Positions 1 through 11,849 of a stretch of 64,000 nucleotides of DNA are shown here, piece by piece. A program made the position numbers and the translations under genes. How positions within the stretch are numbered: position 1 is the first letter of the stretch; each line of letters starts with the position of its first letter. Location of the stretch: positions 527,909-591,908 of the forward strand of contig SIJG01000073.1 of the NCBI GenBank assembly GCA_023374025.1. Reading direction: 5' to 3'. Below the pieces are notes generated by a model. The model worked only from the letters and a program-made list of their open reading frames with translations, was not told the DNA's origin and made no database searches. The DNA is from Heterodera schachtii (Eukaryota; Nematoda; Chromadorea; Rhabditida; Heteroderidae).

Positions 1-883
1 GATTTATTTGTTACACTATTTGTCAATCCCTGCCTGTTGAAACCAAGACCCGGAAAATCAATTTGTAAGGTAGGTATGGTAATAACATTCATAAACTTTC
101 AGAATATGCAGTTAAATTTTCACAAATTATTCGCTAAGTTTTAGCTAAAACATAGAATATAGCTAAACTTGGTATGAAAATTTAAAAAAATACAAAATAA
201 AGGAAAATTAATTTTAAAGAAAATTAAGTAGAATATCGTTCCATATAAAACACTTAATTTCTTTCGAAAACAATATGTAATTCTGAAATATTCAATTAGA
301 AATTGACAATTAATATGTGCTTGCAAAAGAAAACTAAACTTATTTTAAAGCAATTTAGGAAAAAGTATTTAAAAAAATAATGGAACGTGAATTGACGACC
401 ACATATCGGCGGCAGATTTTTATTTAATAAAGCACAATCAAGAATAAAATTAACGCAACTTTTATAAAATTTTGCAATTAATTTAGGTAGTTTGAAATCC
501 CGATTCTTATAAATATTATAATAATAAAGAAATTATTTTAATTTTTTTTTATTTTTACTAGGAAATTTGGGCAACTTTTTATTGAAGCAAGTTTAAAAAA
601 AACGTTTTGTGTTTGATATTTTAAAGCATATAATTTGTTATAGAAATTAAATAAAGACTTAGCAATAAATAAAATATGAATAACTAGACTAAAAAATAGA
701 TAAATAGTTGCAATAAATTTATAAAAAAAAAGAAGATAATTTTGAAAAATAATAAGAATTTTTTACTAAAATTATAACTATGAATAAGAAAAAGAAATAT
801 AATTAACACAATGCTTTTATTGAATAAAAATTTAAGTTCCATGGATTGATTGACAATATTATATTTCTTTGTTATATTTAAAC
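1..883. other. AT-rich background, no feature seen
   Basis: Continuous A/T-rich sequence with many stops in all frames. I see no terminal repeats, tandem arrays or coding-like stretch. Confidence 0.6.
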
Positions 884-1075
884 TAGAGATCGGACCGGTC
901 GGTTTTTTTCGGTATTTTTCGGTTCTCGGTTCCGGTTTTGATTGAAAAAAAACCGACCGAGAAATTTTTGAGTTTTTCGGTTTTTTTCTTTTTTACGGTT
1001 TCGGTTCTTTTCGGTTTTTAACCGAAACCGTTCGACCGAAATAATCAAAAAACCGAAACAATCGACCGACTCTTA
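884..1075. mobile_element. hAT-like foldback MITE with CGGTTTTT theme
   Basis: The left end reads TAGAGATCGGACCGGTCGG and the right end reads CGACCGACTCTTA, an imperfect inverted repeat of the left. TAGAG fits the YAGNG start of hAT termini. The interior repeats CGGTTTTT and its complement AACCGA many times, so the element can fold back on itself. It is about 190 bp and has no coding capacity. I see no clean target duplication, so the class rests on the terminus and on the better-supported TAGAG elements at 9906 and 44808. Confidence 0.6.
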
Positions 1076-2085
1076 TGCAAAATTAGTTGGCCATTTTTTA
1101 TTTTTTTAATAATAAATAAAAAAATAAAATGATAATTACTTAAAAATAAAGAAGCTTTGCATTAAAAAATTTGTAAAATTAATCAGGGTTCAAAATCAGC
1201 ATTTAATTTTTTAATAGATCTTTTTAAGAACACTCATTATAAACTATGTGTGTAAATATAAAAAATTATTTAATCAATTTTACAAAAAAAATATTAATTA
1301 CTTAACACAACCATATTGAAAATTTCATTGTAATTATAATGATTGTATTTTATTTACAAACAGTTTATTAAAATACAAATTAATTTATAATGATTTAAAA
1401 ACAAATAAAATTTAATAATCGAAATTTCAAAATCAAATTAATTAGTTCTAGAATTGCAAGGAGAATTGTTAGTATTATCAGATAAATAATTTTTCGTTAT
1501 TAGTATTTTAAAAGAAAGACTGAAAATGTAGTAAAGACGCGGGGGAAAAACAATAGGATCATTCTACAAGCTGGCATTTAATTTATTTGCTCATATCACA
1601 ATTACCTAAACTAAATTTCGATATTATAATTTATAATAGCTTTCATTTATAACATAAATAAATATATAAATAAAATATAATTAATATGGGTAAAATTATT
1701 TTATAAATAATATCGAAAATTAATTATTTATTTTATCAAACTTGATTTTATAGTTTAAAATGAATAAAATTTATCTTTTTAATAATTAAAACACAACAAG
1801 ACGTAATTCGTAAGTTTTTCTAAATTTAGTTTATTTCATATTTTATTAAATAAATAACTTCTTGTCGCCTTAATTTTCTTAATGATGGTGTTATGATTTA
1901 TTACCAAATGGATGATCACTTCTAATTTGTTTTGTTTTTAATATTTTGGTCTTATTACATAGCCGATTCTTATTTTTAATATAAGTAATATTCATTCAGC
2001 TCAAGAAAACAATTTGATGCGTAAAAAAGATCAATAAAAAATTGTCTTTATAATTTCAAAAAATAATCTAAATCCCATTGCTTAA
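1076..2085. other. AT-rich background, no feature seen
   Basis: A/T-rich sequence without open frames of note, terminal repeats or arrays. Confidence 0.55.
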
Positions 2086-2086
2086 A

Positions 2087-2181
2087 GTGGATAAAAATGA
2101 ATGAACATTGGTTTGTAAATACGACTGATAGAAAAGTTATTTTTTGCCAAGCCTGCGGACAAGTGGCTAGTGTTTTGACAG
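2087..2181 (+). pseudogene. Candidate exon fragment with a CxxC zinc-knuckle-like motif
   Basis: One frame reads NEHWFVNTTDRKVIFC followed by QACGQ, a pattern like the BED-type or zinc-ribbon N-termini of transposases (aromatic residue, basic turn, then FCxxC). A GT follows the CGQ codons and an AG lies upstream, so it could be an exon. Only one half of a zinc site is visible and no downstream His-x-His is seen nearby. It could belong to a hAT transposase, to the Merlin remnant downstream, or be chance in a slightly less AT-rich patch. Confidence 0.22.
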
Positions 2182-2384
2182 CATGTTTAAATATTAATTA
2201 TTACAAAATACTTATAAATAAATCATAAACTGATTAATCTATGTTTTAAATTAATAATGTGGTCTTTGATCCTTTAAATATAATCTTAAATTTAATAATG
2301 ACTAGGAATAATTCTAATTTACCAAAACAAATTAAATAAATAGATAGATATAAAATTTATTACCTTTTTTAATAATGTTTCGAC

Positions 2385-2465
2385 ACCCAAAAGTTATTAA
2401 ACTTTATGAACGCGGATTATGGAGTTTTTGCAGCGGGAAAAGATGCCTGATGGACCTGTGGTAAA
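2385..2465 (+). other. Small coding-like island upstream of the Merlin exon
   Basis: A short GC-richer patch in AT-rich DNA. One frame reads MEFLQREKMPDGPVVKC, which resembles the start of ISXO2/Merlin transposases (an FLQ-type helix before a Cys knuckle). Another frame is also open. No splice sites decide between them. It could be the decayed 5' coding part of the Merlin copy that ends near 4439; this is weak inference. Confidence 0.2.
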
Positions 2466-3740
2466 ATGCAAAGAATTTTATTTCAAAATTTTGCAACACT
2501 AATCCAATAAAAAAATTTTAAGCTACCTTAAAATTCTATATTTCTATCATTCAAGTTTACCAATATAAAATGCCTAACCAAAAAAGAAAATTATTACAAT
2601 ATAACAACATGAAACCTTACAAGAATTTAATAATTATAAATATCTTGATAAGTATAAAAAATTATTTTATTATTTACAACAGTTCTTTTATAATACTATA
2701 ATTGCGATAAAAATATAAAAACTTTTATTTTTAATTAATAAATTTAAAAATTCTTATATGTAAAATTATTCAGTATAATAGATATAAGTGTTAGTGAATT
2801 CAATCATTTCTCTCAAATTAAAATATTTATATGTTTGATTTGCAATATCATTAGCAACTAAATTTAAATCTTTTAAGTGCTGTGGGTGAAATTTCTTTGT
2901 TATTTATTTTATTTTGATTCCATTATTGTTATGGTATTTATATAAATTTATTTGGTGGGGAGAGAAAGAAAGCATAAACCTTTACATTTTTTGAATTATT
3001 TTAGTTATTAAGTTTTATTACATACATCTACTTTTTGGCATGGATATTTAACATTCAAATTATAATTTTATTAACTCCAATTGTGATTTTTATTCTTTAT
3101 ATAATTTTAATTAAAATTTTTAATGCATATTTTAATAAGAAATTTTTTATTTTTTTTACAAGCACAATTTTGTATAATATATTTTCATTTTACTATTTCT
3201 TTTAAGGTTTAAGTAGTTTTCATGATATTTTGGATGAATTAATTTATTAATCTTAAATTATCTTCAATGGATTCGTGCATGTTCCTGTCGATTGACAACC
3301 GCACGCGAAATTTTTTTTAATTATGATTCATTTTTATCCTATGTTAAACCAATTCATTTAATATTTTAAAATTAAATGATATTAGGTGAACTCATAAAAA
3401 GATACACCACAGATTATGACATTATATTTTGTTTTCTATTCAAAAATTTAAAAATGAATATTAGCTTAGTCATATGTATATAAGTTTGGTTTTTAAACTT
3501 AGATTTAGTCTGCGAAACCCTTTATAATGAAAGTTGGCTTTTTTCGCGGCAAGGTTCTTTAGGCTTTATTTGTATATAAGATAGATCAGGATTATAAATT
3601 AAACATTTTCCTTTGATTACAGTTGGTGAAATTGGTTGGGTTCTAAAATTGTTAAAATTCTAATTAATAATAACAATTTAACTTTTTTGCATATTTATGT
3701 CAGTAATAAATAATTTTTTGTTCTTTCGTTTGGGATGCAG

Positions 3741-3773
3741 TGGATTTTCTGGAATTAAAACTTACGATAAAAG
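3741..3773 (+). pseudogene. Candidate Merlin transposase micro-exon
   Basis: A 33-bp stretch lies between an AG (GGGATGCAG) and a canonical donor (AAAAG then GTAACT). The reading frame VDFLELKLTIK continues in phase into the clear transposase exon at 4099 if the 325-bp intron 3774-4098 is removed. In the ISXO2/Merlin family the first catalytic acid sits in a VEIDES-type motif at about this place. Here the equivalent position would be Leu, so the copy would be inactive. The small exon size and weak similarity leave chance possible. Confidence 0.3.
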
Positions 3774-4098
3774 GTAACTTTAAAATTTATAAGATTTAAA
3801 AATACAAATTCAAAATATTTTGTACAATATATCAATAACTGTTAATATTTTGCTTAGAATTTTCAATTAAAAATCAGCCTTTTTTATGAAACCTCGACAA
3901 AGGAAATATGATTACATTTCTATTTGAAAATTATTTTCAATATCGCGGCTTTTTTGTTTTGTAATTATTTTTTTAATTCAATTTAATTTTAATTTACGCA
4001 TTCATATTTTAATTATATCATTTTTCTTATCTGCTGCCATAATGGAGAAAATTTATGTATTATTTAGTAATTTATAGACTTTAAATATATATTACCAG

Positions 4099-4439
4099 GA
4101 TACAGCTGGATCCTCGGCCTTATCGACATTGGCACTAATGAATTGCGGCTTGAAATTTGTCCGGACAATCGGAGAGATCAAGAAACACTGCTGGAGCTCA
4201 TCCAAAAGCATGTTCGGCCTGATTCGACTGTATTCACCGATTGCTGGAAATGCTATTCAAATCTTACCGAGCATGGCTTTGAGCATTGGTGTGTCAACCA
4301 CTCAATCGAATTTGTAACGGACGAGGGGATGAATACAAATAAAATCGAGTCACAATGGAGGCCTTTGAGACATCGTTTGGCGAGAGGAGGATTACCAAAA
4401 GAGAACTTAGCTGAATCGATGAGATGTCGAAAGACGTGA
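4099..4439 (+). pseudogene. Merlin (ISXO2-like) transposase, C-terminal DDE exon, decayed
   Basis: The frame is open from 4071 to a TGA at 4437-4439 and follows an apparent acceptor (ATTACCAG). The product has the order of the ISXO2-like DDE domain: a strand ILGLIDIGTNELRLEI, a helix RDQETLLELIQKHV, the second catalytic Asp in VFTDCWKCY, then VNHSIEFV, and the third acid in TNKIESQW followed by LRHRLARGG. That is the signature of eukaryotic Merlin DNA transposases, which cut and paste with 8-9 bp duplications. The first catalytic Asp would lie in an upstream exon and is not convincingly present. After the TGA, a +2 shifted frame reads NDFLDQIRGQFPEK before TAA near 4497, which looks like the usual C-terminal tail, so the copy is probably frameshifted. 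Family assignment is firm. Whether it is still expressed or active is doubtful. No flanking Merlin TIRs were found. Confidence 0.82.
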
Positions 4440-4497
4440 TGTTAATTTTTTAAAATGATTTTCTTGATCAAATTCGTGGACAGTTTCCGGAAAAATA

Positions 4498-7020
4498 AGT
4501 ATTGATATGCATAAATGGTGTTGAGTTAATTTTCGTCAAAAATGACCTTGCTCTGTCGGACCATTTTATTGATTATAATTAAATTTATTGTTTTAGTTTT
4601 ATTATTATGATTTTTCAATCTGATAATGAAAAAATAAGTGCTTATGTTCTCCGGAGTGTACCATTGCTGCCCATGCCCAAGCACCTCAAGTAACTAAATT
4701 CGATGGAACAGCGAACTTTTCGATAAAAATCGATATAAATTTTCCAGGTGGGTGTCCATGATCATGCACACAAGCCATTCTGCGTATATAAAAACTCCGT
4801 TATTATCCATAAATTCCTCAATTTGAAAAATAATTTAATTATAGCAATTAAAAGTTTAATTTTGTTTAAGCGTTCTCATTTATTTGTTCTTAATGTCGTG
4901 CAATTAGATGATATCAGGGATGTGAATTGAAGATTTGATTCTTTAAAATAATAATTTTGGTCAAAATTAATGTAGTTAGTTGTAAATTCGGATTGAGTTA
5001 AATTATTTTGTTATATTATCGAATGAGAATGCTGAAATAGTTGCCTATTTTTTCTTTAATTCAAGTTCTTTTTATTTTATATTTCTTATTCTTTCTGTTC
5101 ATTTTTTATATCTAATTATGGTTATTAATGTAATTTTAAAAAAGAATAATTTATTTGTAATTTCAACTTTATTATTTTTTTATTGTTTTGATTAAATTTA
5201 TTTTATATAAATGCAAAATAACTTAAAACATTAAGAAAAATTCAATGATTTATGCTTTAATAGCTTTTTAACAATATATTACTTTAATAGTAAATTTTTT
5301 TTTTTAATTTGAATGCGAGGCGCGACCAATTGAGTCTAGAAAACTGATCTGAAGTCACTTAAGTCATTGATTACTTTGTGATAAAAAGAAAACTCGTAAA
5401 ATAGAAGAAACTTCAAAAACAATTGATAACTAAACAATATATTATAATGTAATTTTTTTATTTATAAAATTGTAATTTATTAGGAATAGGTATAAAAAGT
5501 ATTCCTTTTTTATTTCAGTCAAAATGTTATTTAAATATTCTTAATTTGTATGAGAATTTTCTTACACTTTTTATGTTTACTTTTGAATATTTCATACTTT
5601 ATATATTAAATTTTTAAAGCATTATTTTTAAAAATTAAAATGACTACTGATTTTATAATATTCAAATTTTAAATAAAAGACAATTTCACATACTATTTCA
5701 ATAAACTATGAAGTAAAGTGAATAAATAAAAAATCAAGCGTTAGTATAAAATTTAAAAAAGTTGCCTCACACATAACAATATTCTTGGTATAACCATTTT
5801 ACGAGGCGAATTGATTTTATTATAATTTGCCATATTTATATTAGAAAAGCTATTTAAATGCGATTCCTTGTATTCAAACTATTTTATGTAAATATTTTAT
5901 TAGCAGCATGATATTGATAAAATAATTAGCAACTAAAAAATCGATAAAAATTATAATATTAATAAAATAAAGAAAAATTTTAATTAAAAATTTTTACTCT
6001 TGCTCAATTACACTTCACTAAATAAAGAGTTGATATTCATTAATATATCGAAAAATCCGTTGTTCTTTCCCAAATTTTACATTTCAAATCGCAGAATAAA
6101 ATAAAATTCTTTGAATTGGTCTCAGTTAGTCGGTAAAAGAAATGCACTTCAATAAATTATAACCATATCATTTTACATTTTAATTAAATTTACTAATTGC
6201 TTTAAACTAAAAACACTCAAGCTAAGAGAAGTATTTAAGCTAAACAATTATTAAAATCCTAAATATAGAAAAATTCAAATAAATATTGTAATAGTTCACA
6301 CATATCTCAGAATATGAACAAATTCTGACTAAATTGAACATTGAATACACTTAATAACTATATAATAATAAATATAATATATTTTCTTTCTTAAAGCATG
6401 TACAAAGACTCCCGTGAATAATCAAGTTTAGATTTTGCTTTACAGAACAAAACTGCAAAATATTTAAATTATAAATTATGATTCTAAATTTAAATATAAA
6501 ATAAAAAAATTGAAAGAAAAAATTCAAAATTTTACATCAAAATAATAAAGTATGTGAGTCAAAAAAACAAATATAAAAATTAATGAACTATTTTAAAGTT
6601 TTTCAATAAAAACTGAAAAAGAATTTTCTTGTCGAGCTATTTATATTTATAAAAAAACAACAAAAACGATATATTAAAAGATTTACAATTTCTTTTATGA
6701 AACTATTCAAAAATAATAAACTAAAATAATTTGTTTTTTACTTCTTTAATTAATATAATTTATTATAATCTTAGTATATCTTGCAAAATAAAATTATTGA
6801 AAAAAATAATAAATACGTCATATCAATAAAATTTATTTCATTGAAGGCTTCAAAACATACAACCAATAACTAATAATAAAATTTATTAAAACTTATAATC
6901 CTATTTAATTAAATTAAAGTTAGATTTTTTAATTTATTTTCAAAGGTTTTAAATTAAATTTTAAATTCTTATTAAATATGCAAACCAATGGGAAGATATG
7001 AATCTTTTTAAATAAATATT
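4498..7020. other. AT-rich background with one coding-like patch
   Basis: Mostly A/T-rich and stop-dense. The exception is about 4640-4800, a GC-richer patch where the minus strand is open for about 32 codons (including MACVHDHGHPPGKF) and a plus frame is open too. No homology recognised. Nothing seen from 4930 to 7020. Confidence 0.45.
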
Positions 7021-7025
7021 TATTG

Positions 7026-7145
7026 CTATAATCTTTTTAAATGATTTACAATCTTTTTTCTGTAGAGGTTGGCATCATTTCTGGATTGCGAACTGAACCC
7101 GCCATGCATAATGAACTTTACATATTTAGGTTTCATCGGTGGCAT
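7026..7145 (-). other. Short coding-like ORF (39 codons), unknown
   Basis: A GC-richer island in AT-rich DNA. The minus strand carries an uninterrupted ATG-to-TAG frame of 39 codons starting MPPMKPKYVKF and rich in Lys and Arg. I recognise no domain. It could be an exon of an unrecognised gene, a decayed transposon fragment, or chance. There is no upstream promoter signal or clear splice junction. Confidence 0.2.
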
Positions 7146-7149
7146 TGTT

Positions 7150-8910
7150 AGCACTTTTCTTTAAGAATTGTCATTTTTATATTATCATGGATTAGTCGTG
7201 GTTCAGTGATGACAATGAACACTGTCTAAAGCACAACTTAAACTCATTCAATTTAAATTCATTTTAATATTTAAAATAATTAAATTTAAAAATTAATAAA
7301 TATATAATAATATAATTGTTCATTTTTTATTTTATTTTGTTCTATTTGGTGATATCATAAAAAGAATTTTTGTAACAGTTAGTAGATTGTGTTTGCCTAT
7401 CAATTTACTTAATATATTTTGTCTAGGTGAATATCATTTTTAGGGAAAAGACATTAGTTTAATTAAGCAAATTTTTTTTTGCACTTTTAGGTTCAAATTG
7501 ATTTAACCTAAAATTATTATTTTCAATTTATTTAGATTTGTTTATTTTTTATAAGCGATAATTGCAAGAATTTTAGTTGCTTTTTTATTATGCAAATAAT
7601 TTTGTTTTTAATATGAATTCTTTTAATTATATTTTTAGCATAATTATCGAATTTGAAATCTTGGAGCAATTTTCTCTGTCTGTTCACAAATTTCGAAAGT
7701 CTTCACTATTCCCTCTATTTACAAGTGCAAATCATGAAATGCTGTTTTTGTCATTTTTTATACGAAATGGAAATAATCATAAATAAAAGAAAATACAAAA
7801 AAAAAATAATTTTTATCGATAAATATTGACCTCAAAAAAAAAATCAATTATCTTTTTTAGCATTTTGCAGGAATAAAATTTCTGCACATGTTTTACTATT
7901 ATTATCATATTATATTTAATATTATATATTTTTAATTTAGTTCTTTTCCGCAATTTTTTTGATATCAATGTTGAGTACTTTTCAGTAAATTTTTATTCAA
8001 TATATGCATAAAATATTACATTAATCCTTGTAATTTAATTTTATTCTCATAAATCTATATAGAGGTATTTATGAGTAAGTCGAAAATGGAAGAGATGCTT
8101 TATTTATAATCATGTCGAGTGGAGACCTTAATGGGGTTTCCAAGGGATGTGGAATTTTAATAAGTTATATATTGCAATTGGTGCATTCAATATTTGAAGA
8201 AAGTTGAAATAATATTTATAAAATATTATAATCTTTACACCTTTTTATATTATTATTTTATTATTTCATAGTTTGTTTTCGTTTGAACTTTGAGCACTTT
8301 TTTGCCATAATGTTGAATATTTTTGACAAGACTTTTTAATATAAATTAAATTTTTTGTTTTCTTTTAAAAAATACATTCAAATTTAGTTAAATTTTTTTT
8401 ATTACTTTTTAAATCTTGGCGAAATATTTGTTTTTAATTGTATGCATTTATATTGAATAAAGAATACAGCAATAGACTGAAAGATATCAAGAATATAAAT
8501 CTTTTTAAATTTATTTTTAAAATTTTGTGATCATTTAAATGCTTTATAAAACAAGCAACATGGTCGAAGAAAATGGCTTGGTGAGCATGTTGATTTATAA
8601 AACCGTTCATACAAGAGAAAAATTCCTGAAATTTTACACGATATGGCATAAAACATGAAAATTAAGTGCAAAATTTGTATCAAAATCGTTGCCATCCGTT
8701 TTCAATAATGTTTTATTAATTGCATAAATAAAGCATGTACCCGTTGTTTTAAAATTCTTAATAGTATTGAATTTACTTCGCCCAAAATAAAAAAGATATC
8801 TACTGACTCAAAAAATGCGTTCGCCAAATTTTTTTTTCACTATGATTATTTTTATATCAGTTCATTAAAAAATATGAGGCCGAATATTAATAATATGCTT
8901 TCTGTTACGT
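7150..8910. other. AT-rich background, no feature seen
   Basis: Long A/T tracts and stop-dense frames. The region 8500-8660 is slightly richer in G+C but shows no motif I recognise. Confidence 0.5.
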
Positions 8911-8913
8911 ATA

Positions 8914-9673
8914 CAGGGTGCGGCATAAGTTCTGCAACTTGTCTTTCCATGGAAAATTCTAGTTTAAAATAAAAAGAAAATCATATAACTTGGCAATTTC
9001 ATTTAGTAGGTAGGAACTTAGTTATTAGAAAATTACATTAAAAGTCCAAAGTAGCCATTATGGGCTGAGATACATGCGTTCAAACGCTTCCGAAAATTAA
9101 CAAAAATGTCCACACCTATTTTTTCTTAATTTCGTATCATGAGAAAATTTTTACCATCAAGCGCCATCGTAACAGCCAAAATCACTATTAATTGTCCTGA
9201 CAGAAGGGGTACACTATAAAAAACACCAAAAGGAGCCATTTCCACCAGCCCGTGATGTTTTGGGGGGCATTTGTGCCATCGGCAAGACTCCCCTGGTGTT
9301 AATCAAAAAACAGCAAGATAAACTATTCAGTCGATCAGAACACCATCCTAAGGGACGTAGTGTATCCTTGGCATAAGGGCACTTTAGAAAAAAAAAACAA
9401 TTGTCCTTCAACAGGATTGGACACCGGCAAACGGGCCGAAAATATCAATTGAGCTGAGTGAAAATCTGTTTCCTGGATTTTGGTGCCAAGACATTTGGCT
9501 CTCAAATTTGCCGAATTTGATGCCACTTGACATTTCCACAAGCGATTAGCATCAAATTAGGCGCTAAAGAGTCTTTTCAACGTACCTGGAACGAAATTAT
9601 ATATGCTTTTCTTTTTATTTTAAACTGGAATTTTCCATGGAAAGGTAAGTTACAAAACTTATGCCGCACCCTG
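8914..9673 (+). mobile_element. Degenerate mariner transposon
   Basis: A 760-bp element flanked by TA (8912-8913 and 9674-9675), as expected for Tc1/mariner. The terminal inverted repeats begin CAGGGTGCGGCATAAGTT and extend about 65 bp with a few mismatches, through CCATGGAAAATTC and a TTTAAAATAAAAAGAAAA stretch at both ends. The plus strand from about 9225 to 9600 holds a broken mariner transposase: VMFWGAF, then a DVVYPWHKGTLE-like segment, a fragment around FNVPG near the end, and several stops. These match the central to C-terminal catalytic domain order of mariner transposases. The N-terminal DNA-binding part is missing, so this is an internally deleted, inactive copy. Confidence 0.88.
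9225..9600 (+). pseudogene. Mariner transposase remnant
   Basis: Conceptual reading of the plus strand gives QPVMFWGAFVPSARLPWC, a stop, NYSVDQNTILRDVVYPWHKG, then more breaks. In intact mariner proteins the VMFWGA segment precedes the second catalytic Asp of the QQDGAPAH motif; here that motif is eroded to something like STGLDTGK. Multiple stops and lost catalytic motifs mean it cannot make transposase. Confidence 0.75.
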
Positions 9674-9675
9674 TA

Positions 9676-9897
9676 TTCCTAAAAATTGATTTCTAACTTA
9701 AATCTTTAATTTTTAATAGTAATAATTAAAATTCTTTGATTATTCATAAAAAATATTAAACATATAATAACGTACGAGGACTGTAAACAAAATACATTTT
9801 ATAATAACATAAATTTAATAAAACTCGCTATAATAATATTTTCTACTATTAACAGATACGGACTTTATTTTGAGCAAAAAATAAAAATAAAATTATA
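9676..9897. other. Short AT-rich spacer
   Basis: Separates the mariner element from the hAT-like MITE. No feature is seen. Confidence 0.5.
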
Positions 9898-10104
9898 CTT
9901 ATTATTAGAGTTCGGTATTTTGAGAAAATACGGATCAGGACTACGGACTAGGCACCCATACGGATTACGGACTTACGGACTAGAAATCCGTAAAATCCGT
10001 AGTCCGTAAAAATCCGTATCGGCCTAAAAAAATACGGATTACGGACTACGGATCCGTAAAAATCCGTATACGGATCCGGTCCGTACCCGAACTCTACTTA
10101 TTAT
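9898..10104. mobile_element. hAT-like MITE with perfect 8-bp TSD and TACGGA theme
   Basis: The element spans 9906-10096 (191 bp) and is flanked by the direct repeat CTTATTAT (9898-9905 and 10097-10104). The termini are TAGAGTTCGG and its exact complement CCGAACTCTA. TAGAG fits the hAT terminus, and the duplication fits the nTnnnnAn target preference known for Ac-type hATs. The interior is built almost wholly from TACGGA, ACTACGGA and TCCGTA units in both orientations. No coding capacity; it would need a transposase in trans. Confidence 0.88.
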
Positions 10105-10529
10105 CATTAACAATTCATAAAGAAAACAATGAAGATATTTAACTTAATTAAAATGAATATGTTATTTTGTAATTGCCAATTAAAAAATAAAAATGCCTGA
10201 AGTGTAAAAATAAAAAAATAAAATAACATATGTTTGATTATTTCATTTTTCAATTTTTGAACACAAAAAATTAGATATCGTGATCGGGGAATAAAAGTCA
10301 ACAAACATTTTTCTATGCAATGTTTTTATAAACAGTTTTTTATTACTAATTAAATGCTATTGGAATAATAAGCAAATTTTAATTTGAGAATAAAATTGCT
10401 GAATTAGTTGCACATGATTAAAACAATGAAAAATATATAATTATTAAAAAATAGCAAAAAATATAAATGAATAAATGCTTTCGGAACTTTAGACAGACAT
10501 TATTAATTTTTAACAAAATTACTTACAAT
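10105..10529. other. AT-rich background, no feature seen
   Basis: A/T-rich, stop-dense. No repeats recognised. Confidence 0.5.
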
Positions 10530-10690
10530 TAGTGTTGTTAAGATTAGAAGTGCGCCGTGACTAAAAAAAACCCGTGAACCGTGACCGTGATTTGACCCCG
10601 TGAATCGTGACGATGACCGTGATCCAAAAATCCGTGAAATTCACGGTTTTTGTGACCGTGATCGTGAATTTTAAGAAAATTCTCTTCGGC
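10530..10690. mobile_element. hAT-like MITE end with CCGTGA theme
   Basis: It starts TAGTGTTGTTAAG (YAGNG-type) at 10530. From about 10544 the motif CCGTGA, with its complement TCACGG, is repeated about ten times in both orientations. The same motif and a TAGTGGTGT terminus occur at 19325-19431 in inverse orientation, so both belong to one family. I could not find the opposite end or a target duplication. Confidence 0.55.
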
Positions 10691-10774
10691 GGCGAATTTT
10701 TTTACAATTTTTGTGTGGTATAAGTAATTTTCTAAAAAATTTTTTTGGGAAAAGGGGATCATCAATAGGGAGTC

Positions 10775-10975
10775 AATTGCGTTTCGGCGCGCTCGTTTCG
10801 GCGCGAGCATGTTTTTCCATTATAACTTTTTACTTTGTCATCCAAATTCAACATTGTTGATGTCATTCGAAAGCATAAGGCGTTTAGAAGTTTTTTCTAA
10901 GACATAATAGAGGCATGTTAAGAGCTTTCGAATGATATACGAACACGAAACGATCAACATCCCTGATATTACCCA
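10775..10975. mobile_element. Partial copy of the TTCGGCGCG foldback family
   Basis: It begins with two TTTCGGCGCG units near 10780, then CATTATAACTTTTTACTTTG and a pair of facing motifs (GTCATTCGAAAGCAT and GCTTTCGAATGAT). The same layout is present in the complete element at 31212-31596. The right end is not clear, so this copy is probably truncated or diverged. Confidence 0.5.
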
Positions 10976-11589
10976 ATTTTTAAAGAAAAATAGGGGTTTT
11001 AGTAGAAAATTTTTGAAAATGTGATTTGTTAACTGCTTTTGCCCAATATAAGTTTAGTTCGAGCGAGTTTTTTTTATAGAAATTTAATAGTTTTTATGGG
11101 GAAATTTTTTAAAATTTTGCTCTGTTTTTTAGCAAACTTTGCCAAAAAATGACCAAATTTCTCTGTGAAAACAATATTTATTTCATAAATATTCACTTTT
11201 ATCAATATTCCAATGTTTATAAAAATTAAAGTTTTGCTCTTCTGAGTGCATTTATAAATTTTGAACAATAACAATTGAATTATTAAGAACAACGTCGTAT
11301 TGATTTAATAGCTTAATTGATTCAATTTGTTATCAATCAATTTACATCACATGAGTTTTTAAGTTCGTTAATTTTTTAAAATCGAAATTATAATAAGTTT
11401 GCTTAATTTCATTTTTATTGATTGTCAGTTTTTTATTTCCGTTTTTTAAGAAAAAATTAAATTTTCTATATTATATAATTTAAAATTAAGAATATTCATG
11501 TTTATAATTAAATTTCAAAATGATGATAAAAATAAGGCAGCTATTTTAAATTGTTATGAATAACTTAAATTATTTTCTCGCTATACCAA

Positions 11590-11790
11590 ATGGCCCGGCC
11601 ATTTTCTGGACCGATTCGTTATCAATATTTCCCAGTGTTCCGTAACTCACTGATCTCAACGCTCTTAAAGAGGTCCTGGACCAATATGGCGATGCATGGC
11701 CCAATTTGCGGTCGTTTGCAGTGGATTTGGCGCCCCCATGCTGAGGTCCATGTGCCGGAGCAGGAAAGCGAAATTTTGTTTTTAGGAGGT
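11590..11790 (+). other. GC-rich coding-like island, unknown
   Basis: About 200 bp of markedly higher G+C. One frame is open for 86 codons from an ATG at 11590. A second plus frame reads LTDLNALKEVLDQYGDAW and on to an AVDLAPPC segment between two stops, with an amphipathic look. The minus strand is open too. No family recognised. It may be a decayed exon or retroelement fragment; low stop density is partly just base composition. Confidence 0.25.
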
Positions 11791-11849
11791 CTTTATATTT
11801 ATAATTTATTTTTATTAATTAAGATGAATTTCTTCACTTTACTTGGATA

